From contig JAFDVR010000017.1 in NCBI GenBank assembly GCA_018268855.1, forward strand, positions 434,001-498,000: DNA of 64,000 nucleotides, read 5' to 3'. Source of the stretch: Acidobacteriota bacterium. Lineage in GTDB: Bacteria; Acidobacteriota; Terriglobia; Terriglobales; Acidobacteriaceae. The translations under genes and the position numbers were made by a program. This document shows, in pieces, positions 1 through 12,704 of the stretch (position 1 is the stretch's first letter; each line of letters begins with the position of its first letter). The notes under the pieces were generated by a model. It made no database searches and was not told the origin of the DNA. It saw nothing but the letters and a program-made list of their open reading frames with translations.

Positions 1-3136
<3,136 letters not shown>

Positions 3137-3193
3137 CTTCTCTTTATCTCTTCACAATCGTTGGCCGGGACAAATGCCCGGCCATGTTTGAAA

Positions 3194-4336
3194 CTATTTA
3201 TTCTTCTTCCACTCTTCCATCATCTGGCGGAACTGCTTGAACAGATAATGCGAATCGTGCGGACCCGGGCTGGCCTCGGGATGATACTGCACGCTGAACA
3301 TCGGCTCCGTCGCGTGTTTCAATCCTGCGAGCGTGCCATCGTTCAGATTCGTATGCGTCGGAACTACGTCCGCAGGCAGCGAAGCAGGGTCCACGTTGTA
3401 GTTGTGGTTCTGCGACGTGATCTCTACCTTGCCCGTTTCCAGATTCTTGATCGGGTGATTTGCGCCATGATGACCGAACTTCAGCTTGTAGGTCTTGCCG
3501 CCAAGCGCGATGCCGAACAACTGGTGTCCGAGGCAGATGCCGAACATCGGCTTCTTGCCTTTCAGATCGCGGATGTTCTTCTGCGCATACTCCAGCGGTT
3601 CCGGATCGCCCGGCCCGTTGGAGAAGAAGATGCCGTCAGGATTCAGCGCCAGCACTTCGCTCGCGGGTGTAGTCGCGGGAACGACGGTGACCTTGCAGTT
3701 CTCGCGTGCAAGCATACGTAGAATGTTCTGCTTCACGCCGAAGTCGTACGCAACAACATGTAACTCGTCTTTGCCATCAATAGCTTGCGGCAGCAACTTG
3801 TCGCCTGTTTCGTTGCGCGGGGACTTCTGCGAGAACTCGTACTTCTCTTTCGTCGTCACTACGCTGGCAAGATCAGTGCCGTTCATCTCGCGAATGGAGC
3901 GTGCCTTCTCCACCAGCTTCTGCTCGTCGGCATCCGGCATGGTGGACAGCACGCCACGCAGAACGCCTTTCGAACGCAGATGACGCACCAGCGCGCGTGT
4001 ATCGACATCGCCGATCACGGGAACGCCGTTGCGCTCAAGATATTCATCCGCAACCTGCGTCGAGCGCCAGTTCGATGAAATCGGCGAGAACTCGCGCGTT
4101 ACCAGACCTTCAATGTAAGGCTGGGCGCTTTCATCGTCGCTTGGCGTGGTGCCGTAGTTGCCGATCTGTGGATTTGTGAGGACTACGATCTGGCCGGCGT
4201 AAGAAGGATCGGTAAAGATCTCCTGATAGCCGGTGAGTGCTGTATTGAAAACAACTTCTCCAGAGCGCTCGGCGGGCGCGCCGTAGCCTTTGCCGCGGAA
4301 GATGCGCCCGTCTTCGAGCGCGAGTATGGCTTCCAT
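3194..4336 (-). CDS. carA: Carbamoyl-phosphate synthase small (glutaminase) subunit
   Basis: CarA hydrolyses glutamine and channels ammonia to CarB. The 380-residue product has the family's usual length: an N-terminal CPSase small-chain domain (about 1-140) and a C-terminal class I glutamine amidotransferase domain. The nucleophile is Cys268 in GICLGHQ, with His352 and Glu354 in [11 protein letters not shown]. The ATG at 4336 is preceded by a good ribosome site (CGGAG). It is the first gene of carA-carB on the minus strand. The region back to the Rieske gene is 67 bases and must carry the promoter; I see no pyrimidine attenuator in it. Confidence 0.97.
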   Translation of the reverse strand: MEAILALEDGRIFRGKGYGAPAERSGEVVFNTALTGYQEIFTDPSYAGQIVVLTNPQIGNYGTTPSDDESAQPYIEGLVTREFSPISSNWRSTQVADEYLERNGVPVIGDVDTRALVRHLRSKGVLRGVLSTMPDADEQKLVEKARSIREMNGTDLASVVTTKEKYEFSQKSPRNETGDKLLPQAIDGKDELHVVAYDFGVKQNILRMLARENCKVTVVPATTPASEVLALNPDGIFFSNGPGDPEPLEYAQKNIRDLKGKKPMFGICLGHQLFGIALGGKTYKLKFGHHGANHPIKNLETGKVEITSQNHNYNVDPASLPADVVPTHTNLNDGTLAGLKHATEPMFSVQYHPEASPGPHDSHYLFKQFRQMMEEWKKNK

Positions 4337-4403
4337 TACTTCTCCGGTCCGTGGATTTAATCGATTTTAGCAGCTTTTGCGCGGAAGCTCCGAATCGACC
4401 TCT

Positions 4404-4724
4404 TTATGCTTCGAGATAGATGTACACATCGCCGTTCCGAACCTGCGTACGATATGTTGGAACGCAACCCTTTTCCGGCTTCTGGACCTTGCCTGTTTCG
4501 CAATCGATGGCCCATGCATGTTTCGGACAAACGACGGTCTCGCCTTCCATCCATCCCAGGCCGAGCGAAGCCTTCTTATGCGGACACCAATTTCCCATGG
4601 CAAAATACTCGCCATCATGATGAGCCAGACAGACGTCAACGCCTTCGACCGTGAACTCGCCCACCTGTTCGTCCAAAGGTGCTTCAGCGGCCGTACACAA
4701 CTTCACCCATTTCGACACGTCCAC
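4404..4724 (-). CDS. Rieske [2Fe-2S] ferredoxin, NirD-like
   Basis: A small single-domain Rieske protein, probably a soluble electron carrier; no oxygenase or nitrite reductase gene is nearby, so its partner is unknown. The cluster ligands are visible as Cys47-Pro-His49 and Cys66-Pro-Lys-His69, with 16 residues between the two motifs. I chose the GTG at 4724 because AAGGGAGAG lies just upstream and the protein then starts close to the usual W-V-K-L-C strand. An ATG at 4775 would add 17 residues and would share bases with the start codon of the divergent hydrolase-like gene. The family is secure; the start is moderately sure. Confidence 0.85.
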   Translation of the reverse strand: MDVSKWVKLCTAAEAPLDEQVGEFTVEGVDVCLAHHDGEYFAMGNWCPHKKASLGLGWMEGETVVCPKHAWAIDCETGKVQKPEKGCVPTYRTQVRNGDVYIYLEA

Positions 4725-4773
4725 TGCTCTCCCTTCAATTACCAGTCTACGAGGTGATAGCGTGTGAAGTGGC

Positions 4774-5745
4774 ATGGCTAAACAAAAGCACACAACGGAA
4801 CGGGCAAAGGTGCAAGATGGCGGCAGTTCCACCCCACAATTAATCGACCCCATGTGGATACTCCGCACCGTTGGAGGACTTGTCGGCCTGGCACTCGTTT
4901 GCGGATATCTCACTCTCTGCCTGCTCTTCTGGCAAGGTGCATGGCAACTCATGCTGCACCCGGCCAAGAACTCCGCCATTCTGCAGATGCCCGGCGTACC
5001 TATGGAACAGATTTCGTTTGCTGTGGATGAAACAGGTACACCTCGTCTGCGGGGTTATTGGATTCCCGCAGCAAACGTAGATGCCAAATACGCTGTGCTT
5101 TATCTGCGCGGTGGCGATGCTTCTCTCGCTTCGGATGCAGGTGATGCAGGAAATCTGCGGATGCTGCACGATGCCGGTCTGCATATTCTGGCTTTCGATT
5201 ATCGCGGTTACGGCCAAAGCGCTCTGCCCCACCCAAGCGAAAAGAACATGCTTCAGGACGCAGGCTGGGCGTACGACTTCCTCACACAACAGCGCGGCTA
5301 CGCTCCGGACCACGTCCTCCTATGGGGAGAAGGCCTTGGGGCATCCATAGCCACGCAACTTACTGCAAACCGCAGCACCAGCTTCGCTGCCCTCATCCTC
5401 GATCAACCCAACGCGACCGTTGTAGCCTCGGTTAAAGCGGATCCACGCGCGCGCATCCTTCCCGCTGGCCTTCTGTTGCGTGACCGTTTTGAAATCTCCG
5501 CTCTGCCCAACATCAACACACCCAAGCTGCTGATGCAGACCGAGCCTGTCGATCCTTCCAGTCAATCACGGAACGACAAAGCTGTCGCGGAACTCTACCG
5601 CAATGCTGCTTCGCCTAAGATGACTGTCTCCTTCGCTCCTGGTGAAAACCTGGACGCTGTTCGCCGCGAGCAACTCCGTCGTTTCCTCGACGCCTGGGTG
5701 CCCGCGGCACGGCCCATGCCTCCTCTGCCTCTGCCGGTACGATAG
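4774..5745 (+). CDS. Membrane-anchored alpha/beta-hydrolase-like protein with degenerate catalytic site
   Basis: 323 residues: a short polar N-terminus, one hydrophobic helix (about 32-56), then an alpha/beta-hydrolase-like domain of the ABHD13/Bem46 type. The oxyanion-strand region (VLYLRGGDAS), FDYRGYGQS at 141-149 and a nucleophile elbow are recognisable. The elbow reads G-E-G-L-G at 185-189, so Gly187 sits where the catalytic serine of GxSxG should be. The usual Asp loop (LLMQTEPVDPS) and C-terminal His region (APGENLDAVRRE) also lack clear Asp/His residues. It may be a non-catalytic relative with a binding or scaffold role. The fold call is good; the function is unknown. Confidence 0.75.
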   Translation: MAKQKHTTERAKVQDGGSSTPQLIDPMWILRTVGGLVGLALVCGYLTLCLLFWQGAWQLMLHPAKNSAILQMPGVPMEQISFAVDETGTPRLRGYWIPAANVDAKYAVLYLRGGDASLASDAGDAGNLRMLHDAGLHILAFDYRGYGQSALPHPSEKNMLQDAGWAYDFLTQQRGYAPDHVLLWGEGLGASIATQLTANRSTSFAALILDQPNATVVASVKADPRARILPAGLLLRDRFEISALPNINTPKLLMQTEPVDPSSQSRNDKAVAELYRNAASPKMTVSFAPGENLDAVRREQLRRFLDAWVPAARPMPPLPLPVR

Positions 5746-5834
5746 CTCATAGCCATTTTGCTTGCTGGTTCCGGTCAGCAATTTCTATCCGCACGTCCGC
5801 CGCAAATGCGTACCCTGCGGAATGAGGTGTAGGT

Positions 5835-6260
5835 ATGCGTAATTGGCTGGACAGCATGCAACCGTGGGGCGCGTTTTTTCTGCGTCTCGTGCTGGGATTT
5901 GCCATGATGTACCACGGTTGGAGCAAGGTCATTCCACATGGTGGCTTTCATGGAGGCAACACATTTTCTGCCATTGACCACTGGAGCCATCAGGTTGCAA
6001 TGATGGGTCTTCCCTACTGGCTGGGCTACGTCTCGGCGCTCACAGAGTTTATCGGTGGCGCACTCATTCTCGCCGGTCTGCTCACGCGCTTTGCGGCCTT
6101 TATGGTCGTATGCAATATGCTGGTTGCTCTGTGGAAGATGGCCATTCCGCATGGCTATGAAGCTTCACAATATCCGCTCGCCCTTCTGGCCATTGCTCTG
6201 ATGCTGGTCTTCTATGGCGCCGGCGCTTTTGCACTCGACATCAAAATCGGCTTCGACTAA
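5835..6260 (+). CDS. DoxX family membrane protein
   Basis: 141 residues with four predicted membrane helices (around 12-30, 60-80, 82-105 and 115-136). It has the DoxX signature start (LRLVLGFAMMYHGWSK) and the later TEFIGGALILAGLLTRFAA segment. DoxX proteins are small inner-membrane proteins linked in various bacteria to quinone or thiol redox functions, but substrates are rarely known. It stands alone, 89 bases after the hydrolase-like gene, with its own ribosome site (GAGGTGTAGGT before ATG). Confidence 0.9.
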   Translation: MRNWLDSMQPWGAFFLRLVLGFAMMYHGWSKVIPHGGFHGGNTFSAIDHWSHQVAMMGLPYWLGYVSALTEFIGGALILAGLLTRFAAFMVVCNMLVALWKMAIPHGYEASQYPLALLAIALMLVFYGAGAFALDIKIGFD

Positions 6261-6312
6261 CCGGTGCCAGATCAACGGAAAATACCAGCGAAAGGTATCG
6301 CTGTACGAAGTG

Positions 6313-6338
6313 AAGGCCTCCGATACTCTGGAGGCCTT
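6313..6338. terminator. Perfect hairpin between convergent genes, possible bidirectional terminator
   Basis: AAGGCCTCC (6313-6321) and GGAGGCCTT (6330-6338) form a 9-bp stem with an 8-base loop. It lies between the ends of the DoxX gene and the convergent DUF1501 gene. No long T-run follows on either strand, so it is only a probable terminator. The remaining approximately 200 bases of this gap show nothing else I can support. Confidence 0.5.
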
Positions 6339-6463
6339 ACGTATAAGGAAGGAAGGGGTAATGCGGATGTGTGAAGCCGGAACTGTGGAAGGGCGGTCCC
6401 GGCTGTATTAGGTACATCCGAATAGATGCCCTGTCTTTCGAAAAGTTGCCTGTCTAAGTTGCC

Positions 6464-7711
6464 TTAGACAATACCGAGAAATTTATCCGGTGTAATGTGG
6501 CCACTGGGGAACACACGCTCCATATTTTGTGCGCCTAACGTCTTATAAGCCGCTTCGCCAAGTACCTGCCGGAAGTCGGTCGTCACAGCCAGATCGCGTC
6601 CTTCATAGAGTTGTTCGTTAGCCAATCCCGGCCATTTGCCGTAAACCTTGCCACCCTTGACCTTGCCGCCAATCACAAACATCACATTGCCATGCCCGTG
6701 ATCGGTGCCGCCTGTTCCATTCTGGCGCGCCGTTCGGCCAAATTCCGACATGGTCACAATGGTGATGTTCTCTGCCTCAGGCCCCATATCTTTCCAGAAA
6801 GCAGCAATGGACTCAGAGAATTCTTTCAAGCGGTTCGAGAGGCGGCCCTGCGTGCTTCCCTGCGCCTGGTGTGTATCCCAATCGCCGATGTCGGTAAAGG
6901 CGGCTTCCACGCCGAGGTTTGCCTTCAAAAGCTGCGCCACCTGCTTTAGTTTGTTGCCGAAGTCTGCATTGGGATAAACGACGCCTTCCGCCGGCTTGTA
7001 ATGCGCAGGATCTGTAGCTTTCAGCATCTTTACGGCTTCAAACGTTTCCTGCCCGGTGCCATGCAGCATGGCATCGCCGCTCTCGGCATACATCTCCTGA
7101 AACGCCGACGAGACGGACGCCGCATTCTTCTGCCTTGCACCCACAGCGAAGTCATTCACATTGGAGATTGCAATTGCCGGCACGGAACCCGCAAGCGTAC
7201 GAGGCACCTGCGTTCCCAACGCAATTGCGCGGAATGCTGTAGCGAGTTTGGGGTCGATCTTCTCCACCTGCAGCGCGCGGTTCAGCCAGCCATCCTGTGT
7301 GCTTTTCAAACCGGGTGTGCCTGACTCCATATAGTCCTGCGCGTCAAAGTGCGAGCGCGTAATGTCCGGAGATCCGCACGCATGCACAATCGCGAGATGC
7401 CCCTGGTCCCAGAGCGGTTTGAACGGCGCAAGCGCTGGATGCAAGCCAAAGTGCCCATCCAGATCGATGACTTCGTTCTGCTTGATCGCGATGGACGGCC
7501 GCATCTGATAGTAATTCTGCTCCGCATGAGGAACTACGATGTTCAGACCATCCGCCGCGCCGCGTTGAAACAGTACAACGAGCTTCTTGTGGTTCGCTGC
7601 GGCGGTCGTCGCCTCTGCCATAACGGCGCGTGTCAGAAAGCTCGGAATCGCTGAGGTTCCCACCAGCGCCATGGCGCCATTTTTCATTACTGCGCGACGT
7701 GTAATTGCCAT
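6464..7711 (-). CDS. DUF1501 family secreted protein (Tat-type signal)
   Basis: 415 residues. The N-terminus has a twin-arginine pattern (TRRAVMKNGAMALVG) followed by a hydrophobic stretch, so Tat export is likely. The body matches the DUF1501 family, a sulfatase/phosphatase-like superfamily member of unknown activity: LVVLFQRGAADGLNIVVP, SHFDAQDYMESG, TVTMSEFGRTARQNGTGGTDHG-type segments (given here in part). DUF1501 proteins are very often paired with a DUF1800 protein, as here: the DUF1800 gene is directly upstream on the same strand, 81 bases away. Confidence 0.9.
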   Translation of the reverse strand: MAITRRAVMKNGAMALVGTSAIPSFLTRAVMAEATTAAANHKKLVVLFQRGAADGLNIVVPHAEQNYYQMRPSIAIKQNEVIDLDGHFGLHPALAPFKPLWDQGHLAIVHACGSPDITRSHFDAQDYMESGTPGLKSTQDGWLNRALQVEKIDPKLATAFRAIALGTQVPRTLAGSVPAIAISNVNDFAVGARQKNAASVSSAFQEMYAESGDAMLHGTGQETFEAVKMLKATDPAHYKPAEGVVYPNADFGNKLKQVAQLLKANLGVEAAFTDIGDWDTHQAQGSTQGRLSNRLKEFSESIAAFWKDMGPEAENITIVTMSEFGRTARQNGTGGTDHGHGNVMFVIGGKVKGGKVYGKWPGLANEQLYEGRDLAVTTDFRQVLGEAAYKTLGAQNMERVFPSGHITPDKFLGIV

Positions 7712-7760
7712 TGTCTTTTCTCCGGGGTGAAGAAATGTCTCTTCTGTTGTAACGCGACCC

Positions 7761-7781
7761 GGCGGGGATTGTTGCCCCGCC
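7761..7781 (-). promoter_or_regulatory. Intercistronic GC hairpin between DUF1800 and DUF1501 genes
   Basis: GGCGGGG (7761-7767) and CCCCGCC (7775-7781) form a 7-bp GC stem with a 7-base loop, in the 81-base gap between the end of the DUF1800 gene and the start of the DUF1501 gene. On the transcript it would lie just after the first stop codon. With no T-run following, it is more likely to be an RNA-stability or attenuating element than a full terminator. Confidence 0.45.
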
Positions 7782-7792
7782 AGGAAAATAAA

Positions 7793-10084
7793 TTAGCGCC
7801 GCTGGAACTCGGGCGAACCAAGCAGGAGACCTGCCATGTTAGCCGCCTGCGGATCGGTGGGCTTTCTGCGTTGTAGGAAAGCCTCCATCGCAGCCTCACG
7901 GCCCGCGCCCTGACGATTGTTCTTACGCTCGCGGAAGACACCCTTATTGCTCAAACGTTCTCCGCCGCTCATCATGCTGTTGCCATCGCCGTTCTCTTCA
8001 TTTGCAGGAGCCAGCTTGAAGTCGCGCGCGGCCTGCGTAGCGAAGTTCTCTGCCTCTTCTGAGAGCACCGTCCTGCGCGTCTTATCGCTTGCTGGAAAAC
8101 CAAGCACGATGCTCTCCAGCTTCTGCTCCTTCTGCACCTGCATTGGATTCGCACTGCCGCTCGGCACCTCATACGCGACCGGTTGCACACCGGCCTGCTG
8201 AGAACCATCCAACACACGCGCCCAGTCCACATTCACACCTGGCAGGCGGTTGGTGCTGAACACCAGCGAGAAATTCATGCGGCTGATCAGTGCAGCAGAC
8301 GAAAGCCACGTCTCCTGCGTCCAGTAGTAGCCCGTCGGCGGCTGCGCTCCATAGAGAGGCATACCAAGTGTAGCCAGCGAGCGCGTCAGCGGGAGGGCGG
8401 AATCCACATCCGCACCCGACACGCGCACAGCCGATACCACATACTCAAGCGGCGTCTTCAGCTTGGCGCGATACACCTGTGGCGACCAGAATGCAGGATC
8501 GTGGAACATCGTCCGCAGCACAGACTTGATGTCGCCATGCGTATCCATGAACGTCTTCGCCATGTGTTGCACCAGCGATGGGGGAGGATCGTCGCTCACA
8601 AACCGCACGGCCAGCTTCTTCGAGATGAAGCGTGCCGTTGCCGGGCTCGTCGCCAGCATGTGCAATACCTGGCGGCCTTCGTTCTCACCACCGCCTTGAA
8701 TGATGTGTCCCAGAACCAGTTTCGTTCCCGGCTCATGGCGCTCTTCGTTGAAGGCGAACTCGGAACCACGCTGGCCATAGCGATCAATACCCCATCCGGT
8801 GAGTACCTTCGAAACTTCGGTCACATCGCGCTGCGAGTATCCTCCGTTCACGCCGAGCGTATGCAACTCCATCAACTCGCGGCCATAGTTCTCATTCAGG
8901 CCTGTGTTCTTTCCGCCATACAGCGCGCCGCGCATGCCTGCCTTGGAGTGCGCACCAACACTCAGATAATTGTCGAGATAGATCATCATCGCCGGCGATG
9001 TGGCCGTTGCCATCAGCAGCGTCTCAAAGTTGCCGAGAGCGTTCTTGCGAATTCGGCGCTCGTAATCCGGAAGCGTGGCGGGCGTGTACTGGTTTTTACC
9101 GATGTAGATATTGAAGTGGTTCAGCCAGAAGTCGGTCATCACTGCTTCAAGCTGGCGCTCACTGTAGATATCGCGCAACAGACGCGACTCCAGCACCTCA
9201 GGTGCAATCACGCGATTGGAACTGTACATCGCCGTCACGGCTTCGCGCTGTTCAGGCGTAAAGCCCTGCAACAGGCGCATGCCGATCGGATTGACCGTCC
9301 CATTCCCCACACGCGCTGTACGCAGCAACGACAAGCGCTCCGCAGGCGTCATGGCGATGATGCGGTTGAAGCGATCTTGCGGCTCCAGCGCAACGATCTC
9401 CTGCACCTGCTGGCGCGACATCGTTGGAATCCTGTCTTCAGCATTGCGATACTGCTGTTGCTGCGCATTCTGCGACTGCTGCTGCATCATGCCGTCCTGC
9501 ATTGCAGGCTCAGCCGCATTCATGGACTGCTCGGCCTTGGCAGCCTTCTTCTCAGCCCGCTCTGCCTTTTCGCCCTTCGTGATGCGCTCACGATAGATCT
9601 GCGTCTCCCAAATGGCCTTTGATACTGGATCGCCGGGAATGCGCGGAAGCTGTGCATATCTTCCCTGTTTCCTGTCCTCATTCTTGAACGCCAATCGCTT
9701 GATCGTGTTGTTGAACGGATAGCGTTTGGCCATCTCCTGCGGACTCATCTTCAACGCAGGAAACTCCAGCAGGCGTTCGTCCAGGGCAGCGTCGGAGATC
9801 GACTCTGGATTGAGCTGCTGCTCAAACCACTTGTCCAGCCCTATCGCCTTCACCTTCTCCTCATCTCCGGGTCGAGGCCCGAAGGTAAGCCGATTCAGCG
9901 CGTGCAGTACCTTTTCATCCTGCGTGAGCGGCCTGGTGCGGTGCTCGTTCTGAGAAAGCGACGTCGTGTGCTGCGCGGAAATTTCCGCAAAACCAACCGG
10001 CTGAATCAGAACACAGCACAGCGCAAATGCAGTCACCGAAGCAAGATCGGTACGAAGATGGCAGAGAGAGTTCAGTCGACGCAT
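7793..10084 (-). CDS. DUF1800 family secreted protein
   Basis: 763 residues. It starts with a hydrophobic signal-like segment (about 14-33) and then has the DUF1800 hallmark (KVLHALNRLTFGPRPGDEEKV, here partial), VMTDFWLNHFNIY, GRELMELHTLGVNGGYSQ and KLAVRFVSDDPP. A Gln/Ala/Met-rich stretch around residues 180-215 looks like a low-complexity linker insertion. Function is unknown; the family is common in Acidobacteriota and Planctomycetota next to DUF1501. It is probably the first gene of this two-gene unit; the 133 bases upstream (10085-10217) separate it from the fused E1 gene. Confidence 0.9.
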   Translation of the reverse strand: MRRLNSLCHLRTDLASVTAFALCCVLIQPVGFAEISAQHTTSLSQNEHRTRPLTQDEKVLHALNRLTFGPRPGDEEKVKAIGLDKWFEQQLNPESISDAALDERLLEFPALKMSPQEMAKRYPFNNTIKRLAFKNEDRKQGRYAQLPRIPGDPVSKAIWETQIYRERITKGEKAERAEKKAAKAEQSMNAAEPAMQDGMMQQQSQNAQQQQYRNAEDRIPTMSRQQVQEIVALEPQDRFNRIIAMTPAERLSLLRTARVGNGTVNPIGMRLLQGFTPEQREAVTAMYSSNRVIAPEVLESRLLRDIYSERQLEAVMTDFWLNHFNIYIGKNQYTPATLPDYERRIRKNALGNFETLLMATATSPAMMIYLDNYLSVGAHSKAGMRGALYGGKNTGLNENYGRELMELHTLGVNGGYSQRDVTEVSKVLTGWGIDRYGQRGSEFAFNEERHEPGTKLVLGHIIQGGGENEGRQVLHMLATSPATARFISKKLAVRFVSDDPPPSLVQHMAKTFMDTHGDIKSVLRTMFHDPAFWSPQVYRAKLKTPLEYVVSAVRVSGADVDSALPLTRSLATLGMPLYGAQPPTGYYWTQETWLSSAALISRMNFSLVFSTNRLPGVNVDWARVLDGSQQAGVQPVAYEVPSGSANPMQVQKEQKLESIVLGFPASDKTRRTVLSEEAENFATQAARDFKLAPANEENGDGNSMMSGGERLSNKGVFRERKNNRQGAGREAAMEAFLQRRKPTDPQAANMAGLLLGSPEFQRR

Positions 10085-10217
10085 AGGGCGACTCCAAGAT
10101 GAATCTGAATATCCGGCGTAAGCGAAATCTTACGCTCGCATGCAGAAACACGGACACCCGCGGCATGTTGCGCGGACGACGAACTAAATTAGACGTCCGA
10201 CCGCCGAGAAGGACTCG

Positions 10218-12404
10218 TCAAAAGGCCGCCAGTTCTGCCGCCGCATTAAAAATGTCGTCCGGCTGTGGAAGGATCGCATCCTCCAGAATTGGCTGATAGG
10301 CCACAAATGTATCCAGAGAGGCGACACGACGCACCGGCGCATCGAGATCATGGAACAGTTCATCGGCGATGCGCGCGGCAATCTCCGCACCATAACCCCA
10401 GCTCAGCATGTCCTCGTGCGCCATAATGACGCGGTTGGTCTTGCGTACGGACGTGGAAATCGCCTCCCAGTCGTACGGCGAAAGTGACCGTAAATCAATC
10501 AATTCCACGTCGATACCTTTTTCTCGTTCCAAACGCTGACAAGCCTGCAACGCACGCGGTACGACGGCACCGTAAGTCAAAATCGTCAGGTCCTTGCCCT
10601 CTCGCACGGTCTTCGCTTTGCCAAATGGAATGGCATATTCCGGTCCGGGATAAGGCGCACGTCCCCAAGTCTCGCGATACAGGCGCTTGTGTTCCAGGAA
10701 CAGCACCGGGTCGTCGCAACGAATCGCCGTCCGCAGCAACCCCGCCGCGTCCAGCGCGTTCGACGGCATCACCACCCGTACACCCGGAGTATGGGTAAAG
10801 ATGCTTTCACCCGATTGCGAGTGATAAATCGACCCACCCGTCAGGTATCCACCGATGGGGACGCGTATCACCATCGGTGCGGAATGATTATTGTTCGACC
10901 GCCAGCGCAAAACAGATAACTCATTGCGCATCTGGTGCATAGCTGGCCAAATGTAATCGAAAAATTGAATTTCAACGACTGGCTTCAAACCACGTACAGC
11001 CATTCCGATGGCACGGCCAATGATGTTGGCCTCGGCCAATGGTGAGTTGAAGCACCGATCAGACCCAAATTCCGCCTGCAAGCCTGAAGTCAGCTTAAAG
11101 ACGCCGCCCTTGCCCTTCAGGTCGCGGATATGCTGGTCGCGTGAGACATCCGCCACGTCCTCACCAAAGACCAGGATGCGCTCGTCCCGGCGCATTTCCT
11201 CTTTCAACGTGCAGTTGATCAGATCGGCCATCGTGTGCTCGGACTCGTCCTTCTGTTTCACCGGTTCGGTCGCAAAGACGGCTGAGGTCGGCTTCAGGTC
11301 CTCCGAGTACACATAGCACTCAATATTCTCGATGAGCGGTAGCGGAGCGACGAGCGCTTTGTCGGCAGCCTGCTGCACCTCTTCGGTCACATCACGCTCG
11401 ATGCGGTTGAGCTGTTCTTCCGTAATGATGCCGTGTTGAAGAAGTAGCACCTGCATCTTCGTAATCGGGTCGCGCAGAGCGTCGGCCTGTAGCTCTTCCG
11501 CCGTGCGATAAAGCCGCTCATCGTCCGAAAGCGAGTGCGAATAAGGCCGGATGACGTGCGCATGCACCAGCGCCGGGCCTTTGCGAGCCCGGCAGTAGGC
11601 CACGGCACGCTCCATCGCCGCAAAGCTGGCGAGCGCGTCTGTGCCGTCTACCTCTTCAAAGTGAAAATCAGGAAAATTCGCCACCAGTTTCGAGATATTC
11701 CCGCCGGGCGTGTTCCGTTCCACCGGGGTCGAGATGGCGTAACCGTTATCCTCCACCACAATGACAACGGGCAGCTTGTTGTTGGAAGCGGTATTCATCG
11801 CCTCCCAGAACTCGCCTTGCGACGTGGCGCCCTCGCCGATGGAGGTGTATACCACCTCGTCCTTCTCGAACGAAACATCCTTGAACTTCCGGTAATCTCC
11901 GTCGGCATATTTGCCCTTGGCAGCCTTGGGATGGTTGGCATAATAGACACCCGCCTCCGCGCAACCCACGCCGTGGAGCACCTGCGTGGCCGTCGAAGAC
12001 GACGGGCTGACAATATGCAGCTTCTTGTTGGTCCAGTGGGATGGCATCTGACGTCCGCCGCTGGCCGGATCGTCTGCCCCAACTGCCTGTAGAAGCTGGT
12101 CTTCCACGGTATTCCCAAGGGCGAGGCAGATGGCGCGATCGCGATAGTACGGCACAAACCAGTCATATCCCGGCCTCATGGCCATGCCGGCCGCCACCAG
12201 AATGGCCTCATGTCCGGCACAACTGATCTGAAAGAAGATCTTTTGCTGCCGTTTCAGCAAGATTTCGCGGTCGTCCGTGCGCCGCGACAGCAGCATCAGC
12301 CGGTAGAACCGCACAAGTTGTTCAGGAGTAAGCGAGGTGGAGAGCGGTGCTGGCGTCTCCGCAGGGGTACTCTTCGTTGCTGCGTTCTTCTGCTTAGCCG
12401 GCAT
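10218..12404 (-). CDS. 2-oxoacid dehydrogenase E1, alpha and beta subunits fused (branched-chain type)
   Basis: 728 residues. Residues 1 to about 370 are the thiamine-diphosphate-binding E1 alpha module: [29 protein letters not shown], and [15 protein letters not shown] leading to EDNGYAIS. About 385 to 728 are the E1 beta module: [51 protein letters not shown]. It should decarboxylate a branched-chain 2-oxoacid or pyruvate and pass the acyl group to E2. Neither E2 nor E3 is encoded nearby, so partners must lie elsewhere. Fused E1 proteins are known in Acidobacteriota and Bacteroidota. The substrate is not settled from sequence alone. Confidence 0.93.
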   Translation of the reverse strand: MPAKQKNAATKSTPAETPAPLSTSLTPEQLVRFYRLMLLSRRTDDREILLKRQQKIFFQISCAGHEAILVAAGMAMRPGYDWFVPYYRDRAICLALGNTVEDQLLQAVGADDPASGGRQMPSHWTNKKLHIVSPSSSTATQVLHGVGCAEAGVYYANHPKAAKGKYADGDYRKFKDVSFEKDEVVYTSIGEGATSQGEFWEAMNTASNNKLPVVIVVEDNGYAISTPVERNTPGGNISKLVANFPDFHFEEVDGTDALASFAAMERAVAYCRARKGPALVHAHVIRPYSHSLSDDERLYRTAEELQADALRDPITKMQVLLLQHGIITEEQLNRIERDVTEEVQQAADKALVAPLPLIENIECYVYSEDLKPTSAVFATEPVKQKDESEHTMADLINCTLKEEMRRDERILVFGEDVADVSRDQHIRDLKGKGGVFKLTSGLQAEFGSDRCFNSPLAEANIIGRAIGMAVRGLKPVVEIQFFDYIWPAMHQMRNELSVLRWRSNNNHSAPMVIRVPIGGYLTGGSIYHSQSGESIFTHTPGVRVVMPSNALDAAGLLRTAIRCDDPVLFLEHKRLYRETWGRAPYPGPEYAIPFGKAKTVREGKDLTILTYGAVVPRALQACQRLEREKGIDVELIDLRSLSPYDWEAISTSVRKTNRVIMAHEDMLSWGYGAEIAARIADELFHDLDAPVRRVASLDTFVAYQPILEDAILPQPDDIFNAAAELAAF

Positions 12405-12443
12405 CGTTCGTTTCCGTCCCTGATTGTAAATCGACAGCCCCCA

Positions 12444-12704
12444 TCAATGCTGAGAAGCCGTGCCTGCCTGCGACCGCATCCTGCGTGCGAGAGCTTCGGC
12501 TTCTGCTGCACCTCGAAGAGCTTTTACAGAAAGCTCAAATTTCTTCATCCTGTCGATTTCTTCGCAGACGTGTTGAGCAATGTCGGCCAGTTGCACCGCC
12601 TCGGCTGCGAGATCGGTAGATTGCGGGGATGCGGAAGCTACAGGAGCGTTCTGCGCCGAGATGGTTCCGCACGATAGCAAAGCGAGAATGAGAAGGCGTT
12701 TCAT
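12444..12704 (-). CDS. Small exported hypothetical protein
   Basis: 86 residues. A clear signal peptide (MKRLLILALLSCGTISAQN) is followed by an alpha-helical segment (AAEAVQLADIAQHVCEEIDRM onward) ending in a basic stretch. I do not recognise a family. The start codon overlaps the stop of the upstream small gene by 4 bases (ATGA), indicating translational coupling, and both products are exported and helical, so they probably act together in the periplasm. Confidence 0.7.
   Translation of the reverse strand: MKRLLILALLSCGTISAQNAPVASASPQSTDLAAEAVQLADIAQHVCEEIDRMKKFELSVKALRGAAEAEALARRMRSQAGTASQH

Noticed and set aside
8183..9622. A 479-codon plus-strand frame opposite the DUF1800 gene
   Set aside because: Arg/His-rich composition without motifs; it lies wholly inside the real DUF1800 gene.
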